From positions 1 to 64,000 of the forward strand of contig JANWVC010000033.1 of NCBI GenBank assembly GCA_025057755.1: 64,000 bases of DNA. Direction: 5' to 3'. The position numbers were made by a program, and so were the translations under genes. Below the pieces are notes generated by a model. The model did not search any database and was not told the origin of the DNA. It worked only from the letters and a program-made list of their open reading frames with translations. Shown in pieces: positions 43,749 to 53,535 of this stretch (the stretch's first letter is position 1; each line of letters begins with the position of its first letter). This DNA comes from Limisphaera sp. (GTDB lineage: Bacteria > Verrucomicrobiota > Verrucomicrobiia > Limisphaerales > Limisphaeraceae).

Positions 43749-45158
43749 TCAGCGAGCCTTTTCGACAACGCAGTCAATCAACTCCACGTCGGCCTGTTCT
43801 ACGGTGTCAGATTTGGTCACGCCCTGGATTCGGCAACGGACCAGTTTGACATCTCGGATTTCCGCACCCGCAAAGCCCCGAACATCCAAAACGCGGGCTG
43901 CCCGGGTTACCTGGACGTTTTCCATGCGAACGTTTCGAAGGACGGGCCGATGCGGGCCTTGGGCTCCTTCTTCATAAAGAAAATCAATCTGTAAAACTGC
44001 GTCCCGGACCTGGCCTACACGAACGTTGCGCATCCAGACGGATTCGATCAACCCTCCGCGCACGGCATTGGACTTGAAGCGCAACACACGGTCCAAATTC
44101 GGACTGTCCATGTGACAGTCCTCCACAAACACATTGCGGCAGCCGCCGGAGATTTCACTACCCATGACCACACCGCCATGTCCATCCCGCATCACACAAT
44201 GACGGATCAGGATGTTTTCCGAAGGCACCCCCAAACGGCGACCATCCTCGTTCCGACCCGATTTGATCGCGATGCAATCGTCCCCAGTGTCAAAAACGCA
44301 ATGTTCAATGACCACGTCACGACACGATTCAGGATTGCACCCGTCGTTGTTGGGGCCATGAGAGAGAATCTCTACTCCTTGCACCAAAACGTTGACAGAC
44401 AGAACCGGATGAATGACCCACATGGGAGAACGCCGGATACGAACACCCTGGATCCAAACATTGCGGCAACGATAAAACTGGAGGAAATTCGGCCGCAAAT
44501 AATCCCCCGCACCGTAACGACGTTGATCCACCGGCACGCCGGCCGCGACCTGGGCTACCAGCCGGTTGCGAGCCGCTACTTGGTTGGGACCGGAGCTCGG
44601 TTTGCCTTTCCACGGCCCTTTCCATGCCCACCAATTCTCAAAGCTGGCTTGTCCATCCAGCATGCCCCGCCCGGTCACGGCAATGTTTGTTTGGCCATAT
44701 GCATAGATTAGGGGCGAATAGTTGTAGCAATCCATTCCCTCCCATCGGGTCAAAACCTGGGGCAAGTAGGCCGCAGGGTCCGTCTTGAATTTGAGGACGG
44801 CACCCTCGGCCAAGTGAAAGTTCACCCCACTCCGCAAATGAATCGGCCCGGTCAAAAACTCGCCGGGCGGGACAACCACGCGCCCGCCGCCAGCCGCTGC
44901 ACACCGGGCAATCGCCTCGCGAATGGCCTCCGTGGCATCTGTACGGCCGTCGCCCACCGCGCCGTAATCCGTAATCGAGAAGGTTCGATTGGGGAAGTGA
45001 GGCGGTTGCACCCGTTGGGCAATCGCGGTAGCCTGACGCCAAGCCCGGTGCCGATCCGACTCGGTCATCGATGCCCGCGGATGTTTGCAGCCAGCCAGCC
45101 CTACACATAATGCCAATCCGAAGAGCCACACAATGTGACATTGGAGTCTGGCTTTCAT
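43749..45158 (-). CDS. GH28 polygalacturonase-like lipoprotein
   Basis: The 469-residue protein starts with a lipoprotein signal, LALCVGLAGCKHP, with the lipid-anchored Cys at residue 24. A right-handed beta-helix domain follows: FSITDYGAVGDGRTDATEAI, GGGRVVVPPGEFLTGPIHLR, then the GH28 active-site blocks NNDGCNPESCRDVVIEHCVF and DTGDDCIAIKSGRNEDGRRL with the catalytic Asp residues near 272 and 292. GHGGVVMGSEISGG supplies the substrate-binding His region. It should hydrolyse pectin (polygalacturonate or rhamnogalacturonan) at the outer membrane. The rightward galacturonate genes begin 263 bases away on the other strand, a meaningful divergent pairing. Confidence 0.93.
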   Translation of the reverse strand: MKARLQCHIVWLFGLALCVGLAGCKHPRASMTESDRHRAWRQATAIAQRVQPPHFPNRTFSITDYGAVGDGRTDATEAIREAIARCAAAGGGRVVVPPGEFLTGPIHLRSGVNFHLAEGAVLKFKTDPAAYLPQVLTRWEGMDCYNYSPLIYAYGQTNIAVTGRGMLDGQASFENWWAWKGPWKGKPSSGPNQVAARNRLVAQVAAGVPVDQRRYGAGDYLRPNFLQFYRCRNVWIQGVRIRRSPMWVIHPVLSVNVLVQGVEILSHGPNNDGCNPESCRDVVIEHCVFDTGDDCIAIKSGRNEDGRRLGVPSENILIRHCVMRDGHGGVVMGSEISGGCRNVFVEDCHMDSPNLDRVLRFKSNAVRGGLIESVWMRNVRVGQVRDAVLQIDFLYEEGAQGPHRPVLRNVRMENVQVTRAARVLDVRGFAGAEIRDVKLVRCRIQGVTKSDTVEQADVELIDCVVEKAR

Positions 45159-45421
45159 GGTCGTTGCCTTACTTTCGCAGGTCGGCTTAAGACTGCCTTC
45201 CTAAAGACTCAATCTAACTCATGCTCCGTGTCTGTCTGCTCCCGGTTTGTGCATGGCACTTTGAAATTTCGGCAAGGGCAACGTTACGCTAGGATCCTGC
45301 CATGCAATTTTCTCAAATTGTCTTGCACAAAATCACACCCCGGCACATGACCGGGTTTCATTAAGTTGCCTGAGGTCTGGCGAGGCCTCGGGACTGACCG
45401 GGGCAAGGATCCAAACGAAGG
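45159..45421. promoter_or_regulatory. Divergent control region between GH28 and uxaE
   Basis: This 263-base region must hold promoters for the leftward GH28 gene and the rightward uxaE gene. A CCCGG-7-CCGGG inverted repeat at 45340-45356 (centre CACATGA) is the only palindrome noticed; it lies about 65 bases before uxaE and could be an operator for a pectin-sugar regulator. No regulator gene adjoins it. Confidence 0.3.
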
Positions 45422-46693
45422 ATGCAAACAAAACTAAGTTTGGCTAAATACTCGGTCGGGGTAGGCGACCGGTTTGCCCGCGAGGCATCGGCCCAATTAG
45501 CTGCCTGCTGGCAAGCCCTGCAGGCTGGGGTCGAAGTCGTTCCGGTTTGGAACAAATCGCATCGAGAACATCAAATCATCGGGTCTCAACCGGAAAGTGT
45601 GCGCCAATCAGCCGAGGCCGCCGTAAAGAGCACTGGTTGGAAGCGCCCCTGGCACGTGGACGCAGATCATGTGCGACGCGACATTTTGGGGCCCTACCTG
45701 ACCTGCTGCGATTACTTTACACTTGATCTTGCAGATTACCTGGGCCAGCCCGCGCCTCAGGCACGCGTGGAAGCCTTCCTCCAACGCCATCCGGAGCTGC
45801 AGGGCCGCTTGGATGTGCCCGGCCTGACGGCGCCCTTGCAAACCGACTCGGCCACCCTGGCTCGCATGGCCACCCAGTATTTGCGCGCTGTAGAGGAGGC
45901 TGCCGCAGCGTACCAGATGATTCTAACCGCTCGAGGTGTGGACGGATGCATCATTGAGGTCTCCATGGACGAGACCCCGCATCCTCAATCTCCACTGGAA
46001 CTGCTCGTTATTCTGGCGGCCCTTGCGGAGGCCGGCGTACGGGTCCAAACGGTGGCCCCTCGGTTTGTGGGCCGTTTTAACAAAGGCGTAGATTACGTGG
46101 GTAACTTGGAAGCGTTTGAAGCTCAGCTCATGGACTTCATCGCAGTTTTGCGTTTTGCACGCCAGACGTATGCGTTAGCCCCGAATCTTAAGCTGAGCAT
46201 CCACTCGGGCAGCGACAAGTTTTCCCTTTATCCTATTCTTCATCGCATGCTGCAGCGCACGGGTGAAGGCCTGCACATTAAAACCGCAGGCACCACCTGG
46301 TTGGAAGAATTGCTGGGACTGATCGAATCGGACGGAGCCGGGTTGGAGTTTGCCCGAGACGTGTATGCCCACGCTCTCCAGCGCGTCGACGAGCTCTGCG
46401 CTCCATACGCCACGGTCATTGACATCGACCGGAGTCGACTGCCCGCAGACGACGAAGTTCGTCGATGGAGCGCCGAGAGGTTTGCCGCAGCTCTCCGGCA
46501 CGATCCACACCACCCTGGGTTCAATCCGCACCTGCGGCAACTCATGCATGTGGCCTACAAACTCGCCGCCGAGCGTGCGCCGCAATTCCTTCGTTTGCTG
46601 GAGCAATACCATACACACATCGCCAAGCTGGTGACCCACAATCTATATGAACGGCACCTGCGGCCCATATTTATCGGCCCCGGCGCATCCTGA
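45422..46693 (+). CDS. uxaE: Tagaturonate/fructuronate epimerase UxaE
   Basis: UxaE interconverts D-tagaturonate and D-fructuronate in a variant galacturonate pathway first described in Thermotoga. The 423-residue product carries the family's stretches WHVDADHVRRDILGPYLTCC, DYFTLDLADYLG, IIEVSMDETPHPQSPLELLV, FNKGVDYVGNLEAFEAQLMD, LKLSIHSGSDKFSLYPILHR and GLHIKTAGTTWLEELLGLIE. The SIHSGSDKFSLYP segment is diagnostic, with His and Asp/Glu residues as likely metal ligands. The start is ATG 45422. It leads a three-gene set with a PfkB-type kinase 10 bases downstream and gnd, consistent with uronate breakdown. Confidence 0.9.
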   Translation: MQTKLSLAKYSVGVGDRFAREASAQLAACWQALQAGVEVVPVWNKSHREHQIIGSQPESVRQSAEAAVKSTGWKRPWHVDADHVRRDILGPYLTCCDYFTLDLADYLGQPAPQARVEAFLQRHPELQGRLDVPGLTAPLQTDSATLARMATQYLRAVEEAAAAYQMILTARGVDGCIIEVSMDETPHPQSPLELLVILAALAEAGVRVQTVAPRFVGRFNKGVDYVGNLEAFEAQLMDFIAVLRFARQTYALAPNLKLSIHSGSDKFSLYPILHRMLQRTGEGLHIKTAGTTWLEELLGLIESDGAGLEFARDVYAHALQRVDELCAPYATVIDIDRSRLPADDEVRRWSAERFAAALRHDPHHPGFNPHLRQLMHVAYKLAAERAPQFLRLLEQYHTHIAKLVTHNLYERHLRPIFIGPGAS

Positions 46694-46703
46694 GGATGAA
46701 TCT

Positions 46704-47789
46704 ATGAGCAACTACGGACTCAATATTCCTTCACAAGGTTCCCTGGACTTCCTGGCATTGGGTGCTCTGGTGCACCGACTCGACCCAGGGGTTGTACCCT
46801 TCCGGAAGGCTACGGAGTGTCGCATCCACGTCAGCGGTGGCGAATTCAATTGCGCCGCGAACCTGGCAGACTGTTTCCGTTTGCGGACCGGGATTGCAAC
46901 TGCCCTGGTGGAGTACCCGATCGGGGATCTGATAGCGGAACGGGTGCGCGCCATGGGGGTGCAACCCTTCTACAAGCGGTTCAAGCACGACGGTGTCCGC
47001 GGTCCCAACCATGCCATCGTTTACAGCGATCGCGGGTTTGGGGTCCGTCCCCCGGTGGTTTTCTACAACCGCAGCAACGAAGCCGGGGCACTGCTCAAAC
47101 CTGGCGATTTTGATTGGAAAGCCATTTTCGGCCATGGGATACGATGGTTTCACAGCGGCGGTATCTTCGCCTCATTGTCCGAAACCACAGGCCCGTTGAT
47201 CATTGAGGCGATGCAGGCCGCCAAGGCCGCCGGAGCTGTAACTTCCTTTGACCTGAACTTCCGTCAGAAACTCTGGGACGTCTGGGGCGGTCAACAAAAG
47301 GCCGTTGCTGTAATGCGCGAAATCGTGCGGTACGTCGACGTCCTCGTAGGCAACGAAGAAGACCTGCAAAAAGGGCTCGGCCTAAAAGGACCAGACGTGC
47401 ATGCCGCCTCACAACTTGATCCTGCGGTGTTCGTCGGCATGATGGACACTGTCGTGCAAACGTACCCGCAGATCCGTGTGGTCGCCACGACGCTGCGCGA
47501 GGTTTTGTCCACGAATCGGCACCGTTGGAGCGCGGTGGCCTGGATCAATGGAAAGGTTTATCAGGCACCCACGTGCGAGCTGGACGTCTACGATCGCGTG
47601 GGAGGCGGCGACGGGTTTGCGTCCGGTCTGTTCTACGGCATGCTCGCCGGCCGGACGCCGGAAGATTGCGTGCGGCTGGGCTGGGCTCATGGCGCTCTGC
47701 TTACAACCACACCGGGTGACACAACCATGGTTACCCTGGAGCAAGTGGAAGCGTTTGCCCGAGGCGGTTCTGCTCGCATCCAACGATGA
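46704..47789 (+). CDS. PfkB-family sugar kinase, probable 2-keto-3-deoxygluconate kinase
   Basis: The 361-residue ribokinase-fold enzyme has LDFLALGALVHRLDPG, HVSGGEFNCAANLADCF (substrate loop), FHSGGIFASLSETTGPLIIE, SFDLNFRQKLWDVWGG, ADVLVGNEEDLQ-like VDVLVGNEEDLQKGLG, and the catalytic VYDRVGGGDGFASGLFYGML with its Asp base. This Verrucomicrobia/Planctomycetes-type kinase is usually assigned as KDG kinase. The uxaE neighbourhood supports that, because fructuronate leads to KDG. ATG 46704 with GAGG eight bases upstream is chosen over the in-frame start at 46647, which would overlap uxaE. Confidence 0.85.
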   Translation: MSNYGLNIPSQGSLDFLALGALVHRLDPGVVPFRKATECRIHVSGGEFNCAANLADCFRLRTGIATALVEYPIGDLIAERVRAMGVQPFYKRFKHDGVRGPNHAIVYSDRGFGVRPPVVFYNRSNEAGALLKPGDFDWKAIFGHGIRWFHSGGIFASLSETTGPLIIEAMQAAKAAGAVTSFDLNFRQKLWDVWGGQQKAVAVMREIVRYVDVLVGNEEDLQKGLGLKGPDVHAASQLDPAVFVGMMDTVVQTYPQIRVVATTLREVLSTNRHRWSAVAWINGKVYQAPTCELDVYDRVGGGDGFASGLFYGMLAGRTPEDCVRLGWAHGALLTTTPGDTTMVTLEQVEAFARGGSARIQR

Positions 47790-47825
47790 ATAACTGACAA
47801 CCTTGATCTCCAAAGAGGCTTTTCC

Positions 47826-49295
<1,470 letters not shown>

Positions 49296-49315
49296 TAGGC
49301 TTTATCCCAACCTTA

Positions 49316-49357
49316 CGCCCGCCCACGGCTCGCAATCGCCGTGGGCGGGCGCGTTTC
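49316..49357 (+). terminator. Intrinsic terminator after gnd
   Basis: CGCCCGCCCACGGC (49316-49329) and GCCGTGGGCGGGCG (49338-49351) are a perfect 14-base inverted repeat with an 8-base loop, 20 bases after the gnd stop. The following CGTTTCT is only a short T-run, but stem strength and position make a terminator for the uxaE-kinase-gnd unit very likely. Confidence 0.75.
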
Positions 49358-50939
49358 TCCAGGGTTTTGTCGGTCTTTTCTGAAGGGCGCCGCACAACGG
49401 ACGATCACCTACTCTAGGATTACGGCGGGGCGCTCTGTGGACAGGCCAGCGTCTTGCCCATTACGCCAGCACAAAGCCGCAGGGGAAAATGACATCGGGA
49501 ATGGCCGAAACCACGCTGTGCCTCCTCTAGCGTCAGCTCCGCCCGACTTCATCCTCAATGTCCTCCACTCCGCAACCTACACGTGCACAACCACCAAGAG
49601 CGTCATCCCATGCATATTTCGCTTGAACGTTGAGCAGCACACCCTCAAACCTGCCCCTCAAAAAGTCGATCCCTCTTCAAGACCCACTTGGATGCTCTCA
49701 GGTCAAGCTCCCCGCTCTGAAATCGGCCTCGACTGAATCGGAATTTCATGGTCTCCCCAAGAGCCACCAACCCAAAGGAGGCCTGCTATTCTGTCCCTTC
49801 CCTCCTCGAAGAACCCACCATGATTCGAACTCCAAGAACCCGAACTTAAAGCGCCTGCAACCGATCCAAACCGCTCCCACCTGTACCCGCTCAGGCTGAG
49901 GCACTTGACCCCGATACCTCCCAGACGAAAGCCCGGAACCTTTCCATGCTTCACACCCCAGCACAAACGGCATTCGTCCAACCAAGCGACCGTCAGGTCC
50001 ACAAGATTTGGTGAAAAGGCAGCACTTGGGAAATTATCCAAATCGCTAACACCCCATGACATCCAAGGGTGGAGTTCAGCCTGCTCAGACAAGCAACGCA
50101 ACGAATCGCGCTAGCACTCCGGCCAAGGGTTAGGGGCAAAAGACCAAGGCCAGACTGCGTCACGTCCCCTTGGATCCATTAAGATACGGTGCAAATCGCA
50201 TGGTCAAAACCTCGGAAACCCCATGGGAACAATTCACCAACCGAACACTCGAATATCTTCCAGCCTCCCGGTCTGATCCGATACCACCTGCCCACGATGG
50301 AGAAGACGTTGGTCAGACAATAATTGCTTTCCCTGCTCAAGGGATTGGGCGGCTTTTCCATGCTTTCTTCAAGTCGCTGAGTTAGAGCCTGAAAGAAACG
50401 ATCCAGCTCTTATTATCATGATGGAACCGCCACACACGGCCCTAAAACGTGGGAACCTTTAATGGCCCGATTGTATTCTACCCAAATGTTGGGCCTCGCC
50501 TGATCCGCGTCCCGTCATCTGCGCAACCGCATATCGGGTCTTGTACGGAATGAACCTGGAGAATCTCTGGGGATTCAATCCGGTGCAACCCTGATTGTAT
50601 CCTTACGAAATTGGACTAATGTGACAGGCAGCTTTCGACTAGGAGTGGCCTGTCCGGACTGTGTTGCTCAGGGGGAGGCAACACAGTGGAAGGGTTGGAG
50701 CCGGGCGTAGTACCACTCGCGATGCGTGCCAAAGCCGCCGCAGCGGCATCGGCCGATTTCATGCAATCGGATGGCCATGCTCTTAACGATCGCAGCTCGT
50801 GGACTCGACCGCGCCGATATGCCATGCGCTCAGGCCCGCCCAAGTTGATGGATTCCGTAAAACTGGCACCTCACTGGAGGCTCCGTACGATACGGACCTC
50901 CCGTACCGTGTTCCCTCGAGCGCGATTTGCCCTGCTCCC
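49358..50939. other. 1.6-kb stretch without recognisable gene
   Basis: No frame on either strand has a family signature. The longest is a leftward 132-codon frame at 49703-50101 that is rich in Trp, Gly and Ser. A perfect 10-base hairpin lies at 50658-50687. The right end contains the region upstream of the LuxR-type response regulator. It may hold decayed sequence or unrecognised RNA. Confidence 0.5.
50658..50687. repeat. Perfect hairpin upstream of the LuxR-type regulator
   Basis: ACTGTGTTGC (50658-50667) and GCAACACAGT (50678-50687) pair perfectly around the loop TCAGGGGGAG. There is no T-run on either side, so it is not a plain terminator. It lies about 250 bases before the response regulator start and could be an operator, an RNA element or the mark of a small mobile repeat. 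Confidence 0.4.
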
Positions 50940-51617
50940 ATGACGACCGGTTCCATACGGGTCTTATTGGTGGACGACCATCCGGTCGTGCGCAGGGGTA
51001 TTCGGTCCTGGCTCCAACGTCAGCCGGGTATTGAGGTGGTGGGAGAAGCTGCGGATGGGTTAGAGGCACTGGAACTATGCCGCACACTTCATCCCGACGT
51101 GGTTTTGACCGATCTCGACATGCCGCGCATGGACGGGCTTGCCTTCACCGAAGCCCTGCGTCGCGAGTTGCCTTCGATCCATGTGCTCATCCTTTCGATG
51201 CATGCCAACACGGAACACATCCTCAGGATCCTACACGCAGGCGCACAGGGGTACGTATCCAAAGAGGCCGACCCAGCCGTTTTGGTCCAGGCCATAGAGG
51301 CAGTTGCTCGGGGTGAATCTTTCTTCAGCTCGGATGTGGCCCGAGTGGTTTTGAATCAGCTCATGCTCAATGAGCAGGCTCAATCCCATGCCATCGCAGC
51401 TCCGGAATTGACACCCCGAGAGCGTCAGGTGCTGGTTGGCATCGCTCAAGGTTTGACCAATAAGGAAATTGCAGATCGTTTGGGACTTAGCGTACGCACG
51501 GTGGAAACCCACCGGGAACATATCATGCAAAAGCTCGGCATTCGCACCGTGGCAGGATTAACCCGGTATGCCTTGGCCCGGGGTTTCATCAAGCCCGACC
51601 ATCCCGCTCAGGCATAG
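50940..51617 (+). CDS. NarL/FixJ-family response regulator
   Basis: The 225-residue regulator has an N-terminal receiver (IRVLLVDDHPVVRRGIRSWL, phospho-acceptor Asp in VVLTDLDMPRMDGLAFTEAL, LILSMHANTEHILRILHAGA and GYVSKEADPAVLVQAIEAVA). The C-terminal LuxR helix-turn-helix is LTPRERQVLVGIAQGLTNKE and ADRLGLSVRTVETHREHIMQ. Phosphorylation by a sensor kinase should activate DNA binding. No kinase is directly adjacent; the nearest are the hybrid kinases at 53.5 and 61 kb. ATG 50940 begins the receiver domain exactly; the longer frame from 50799 adds unrelated residues. Confidence 0.94.
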   Translation: MTTGSIRVLLVDDHPVVRRGIRSWLQRQPGIEVVGEAADGLEALELCRTLHPDVVLTDLDMPRMDGLAFTEALRRELPSIHVLILSMHANTEHILRILHAGAQGYVSKEADPAVLVQAIEAVARGESFFSSDVARVVLNQLMLNEQAQSHAIAAPELTPRERQVLVGIAQGLTNKEIADRLGLSVRTVETHREHIMQKLGIRTVAGLTRYALARGFIKPDHPAQA

Positions 51618-51968
51618 AAGCTTGGATCAAGCAGCCTGTATACCATCTTCGGCAACTCCATCATCAGTCCAATCCCACCAGCCAAGGGGATCGAATTTGA
51701 CCAATGGCCCCGAAGGCTCGCTACTATTCAGTCGGGTCTAATCAGAAAACCTGAATAACCGTATAGTTAGCACTCAATCATCTTCGTGATGCCTCCGGCC
51801 CTGTCCAAGCAGACCCGATTCCGGGTCAGCCTCACAAGCGAAGGTCTATCCAAGTTGGAGAGTTCCTCCAACGGATCCAACCTGTGCTCGTTGTCGAGCG
51901 CGGGGTCCCATCCGAACTCAAATTCGATAAGTCGGACTCCAATGTATTGTAAGCGTTATGGAAAGTCC
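51618..51968. other. Convergent intergenic region
   Basis: About 350 bases between two converging response-regulator genes. No gene, T-run hairpin or repeat stands out. Confidence 0.4.
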
Positions 51969-52370
51969 TCAGCCTTGGGAGGGAGTCGCAGGAGCAGGGC
52001 AAACCTGCTCAATCGCGTTCCGCAACGTGTCGAGCATGAAAGGCTTACTGAGTACCAGGGAGACGCCGGGTAACGGAACATTGTTCGCAGCCAGCACCTC
52101 CGCATGGGCGGTGATCATCACTACTGGTATCCGTGGATACAAGAGCGCAACCTGCTTGGCCAACTCATCCCCACGCATTTCGGGCATGGCATAATCCGTA
52201 ATGACAAGGTCAAAGGGGCTTTTGGCTAAGCAATTCAGAGCTTCAACGCCGTTTGACGCCGTTTGGACCTGATGACCGTCAAACGCGAGCATGAGCGCCA
52301 TAGCCTCGCACACCAGGGCTTCATCATCGACTACAAGGATGCGGCGCTGAACTGTGGTTCGCTTTCTCAC
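51969..52370 (-). CDS. Single-domain response regulator (CheY-like)
   Basis: The 133-residue product is one receiver domain: RRILVVDDEALVCEAMALML with the acidic pair, DLVITDYAMPEMRGDELAKQ with the phospho-acceptor Asp, PVVMITAHAEV with the switch Thr, and VLSKPFMLDTLRNAIEQ with the conserved Lys. There is no output domain, so it probably passes phosphate within a relay, for example with the hybrid kinases nearby. GTG 52370 gives the usual length; a further GTG at 52409 would add 13 residues. Confidence 0.88.
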   Translation of the reverse strand: MRKRTTVQRRILVVDDEALVCEAMALMLAFDGHQVQTASNGVEALNCLAKSPFDLVITDYAMPEMRGDELAKQVALLYPRIPVVMITAHAEVLAANNVPLPGVSLVLSKPFMLDTLRNAIEQVCPAPATPSQG

Positions 52371-52606
52371 ATGGTTTCCGGGCTGGCATTTTCGCCAGCA
52401 GACTAGCACGCATTTGGCTTAAGGAAAAGGGGCAAGTCCAGTGAGCATGCCCTGGGGACGTTTTTTCTTCGGCCGCCACTTGGCGGCTAGGAGGAGCCTA
52501 GGTGTCTCTCACAGTCAACGATCGAATCCGCAGGCTCGGCGCTCCCCTACAGACGCACCGTTCGGTCTGAGAGATGCCATTCGGCGGCAAGCAAGAGCAG
52601 GCCGTG

Positions 52607-53086
52607 CTACCCCAACTGTGCCAGCACCTGCTTGATAGCCTCAAAATTGGGCAGCTCTTTCGGGCTTGGTGTCTGTTCACTATAACGGATGATGCCCTGC
52701 TTATCGATGACAAACGCAGCTCGAGCGCTCACCGAACCCAAACCCAGCAGATCTTCAAGCAATACGCCGTAAGCCCGAGCAGTGGCTTTGTTTAGGTCGC
52801 TGCACAAAGTTATGCCGATTTTTTCTTTTTGGGCCCAAGCTTCCTGAGCAAACGGACTATCCACGCTGACACCTATGACGTCTGCGTTCAGGCTTCGGTA
52901 CGCGTTCAATCCGGCAGTGACGTCGCACATTTCCTTGGTACACACTCCGGTAAAGGCCAAAGGGAAAAATAGAAGGACAGTGTTTCGTTTCCCGAAGTTA
53001 TTACTCAAGGTGACATCCTGGAGACCGGAAGGAGTTTTGGTTTTCAGCGTGAAATCCGGTGCCTTCGTTCCGACGGGCAAGGCCAT
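52607..53086 (-). CDS. Peroxiredoxin (AhpC/TSA family)
   Basis: The 159-residue thiol peroxidase reduces peroxides. It starts MALPVGTKAPDFTLKTKTPS, has the active site LLFFPLAFTGVCTKEMCDVT with peroxidatic Cys49 and a second Cys54, and continues VIGVSVDSPFAQEAWAQKEK and AAFVIDKQGIIRYSEQ. The CTKEMC arrangement resembles the AhpE/BCP-like one-domain class. ATG 53086 has GAGGAG just upstream. It is 236 bases upstream of the single-domain response regulator on the same strand and could share its transcript. Confidence 0.94.
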   Translation of the reverse strand: MALPVGTKAPDFTLKTKTPSGLQDVTLSNNFGKRNTVLLFFPLAFTGVCTKEMCDVTAGLNAYRSLNADVIGVSVDSPFAQEAWAQKEKIGITLCSDLNKATARAYGVLLEDLLGLGSVSARAAFVIDKQGIIRYSEQTPSPKELPNFEAIKQVLAQLG

Positions 53087-53535
53087 GTTCCGCTCCTCTT
53101 GATGGTTACTTGTTTTTCTCAATTCTTGTTCTGACGGCCCCAACAATTGTGCAACCTCTGATTTCTGTCAACTCCCAGGGGCCGCCCCATTGAACAACTG
53201 AGGAAGCTAAAACGTGCGCCAAAAAGCCCGTTGACATTCGACCCGCGGTCGGCGTTGCCGCGCCCTTTTCCTTAAAGTCGAGTACTCTGGAATGCTCTCG
53301 TTTGACCCGCATTGGCCACGTGGCATGTTATTGATAGGTGTGAAAGCCCGTTGTAGATGCGGCAGACGGTCAGGACGGAAACGCGCCGGCCGACCCCACC
53401 TGCCATCCTTTCAACTGCTGGCTCAGCGTCGCATGGGTCCGAGCAACCGAACAAGACCCTGTGCCTGTTCTCAGTCACGAACCAGGGTGGCCCCTGAAAC
53501 TCCCTCCGTCCCAACCATCCTTTACGAAGACCAAG
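53087..53535. other. Divergent intergenic region
   Basis: About 450 bases between the leftward peroxiredoxin gene and the rightward hybrid kinase gene. It holds the promoters of both, but no convincing paired -35/-10 elements were found. Frames crossing it are not similar to known proteins. Confidence 0.4.

Noticed and set aside
49810-49835. TTCGAA-containing segment resembling a tRNA T-loop on the minus strand
   Set aside because: No acceptor, D or anticodon arm can be formed with the surrounding bases.
49703-50101. A 132-codon minus-strand frame in the gene-free stretch
   Set aside because: Trp/Gly/Ser-rich with no recognisable family, no ribosome-binding site and no operon context.
52470-52492. 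Short hairpin GCCGCCA/TGGCGGC near a T-run
   Set aside because: The T-run precedes the stem on the plus strand and would be an A-run after it on the minus strand, so it cannot be an intrinsic terminator in either direction.
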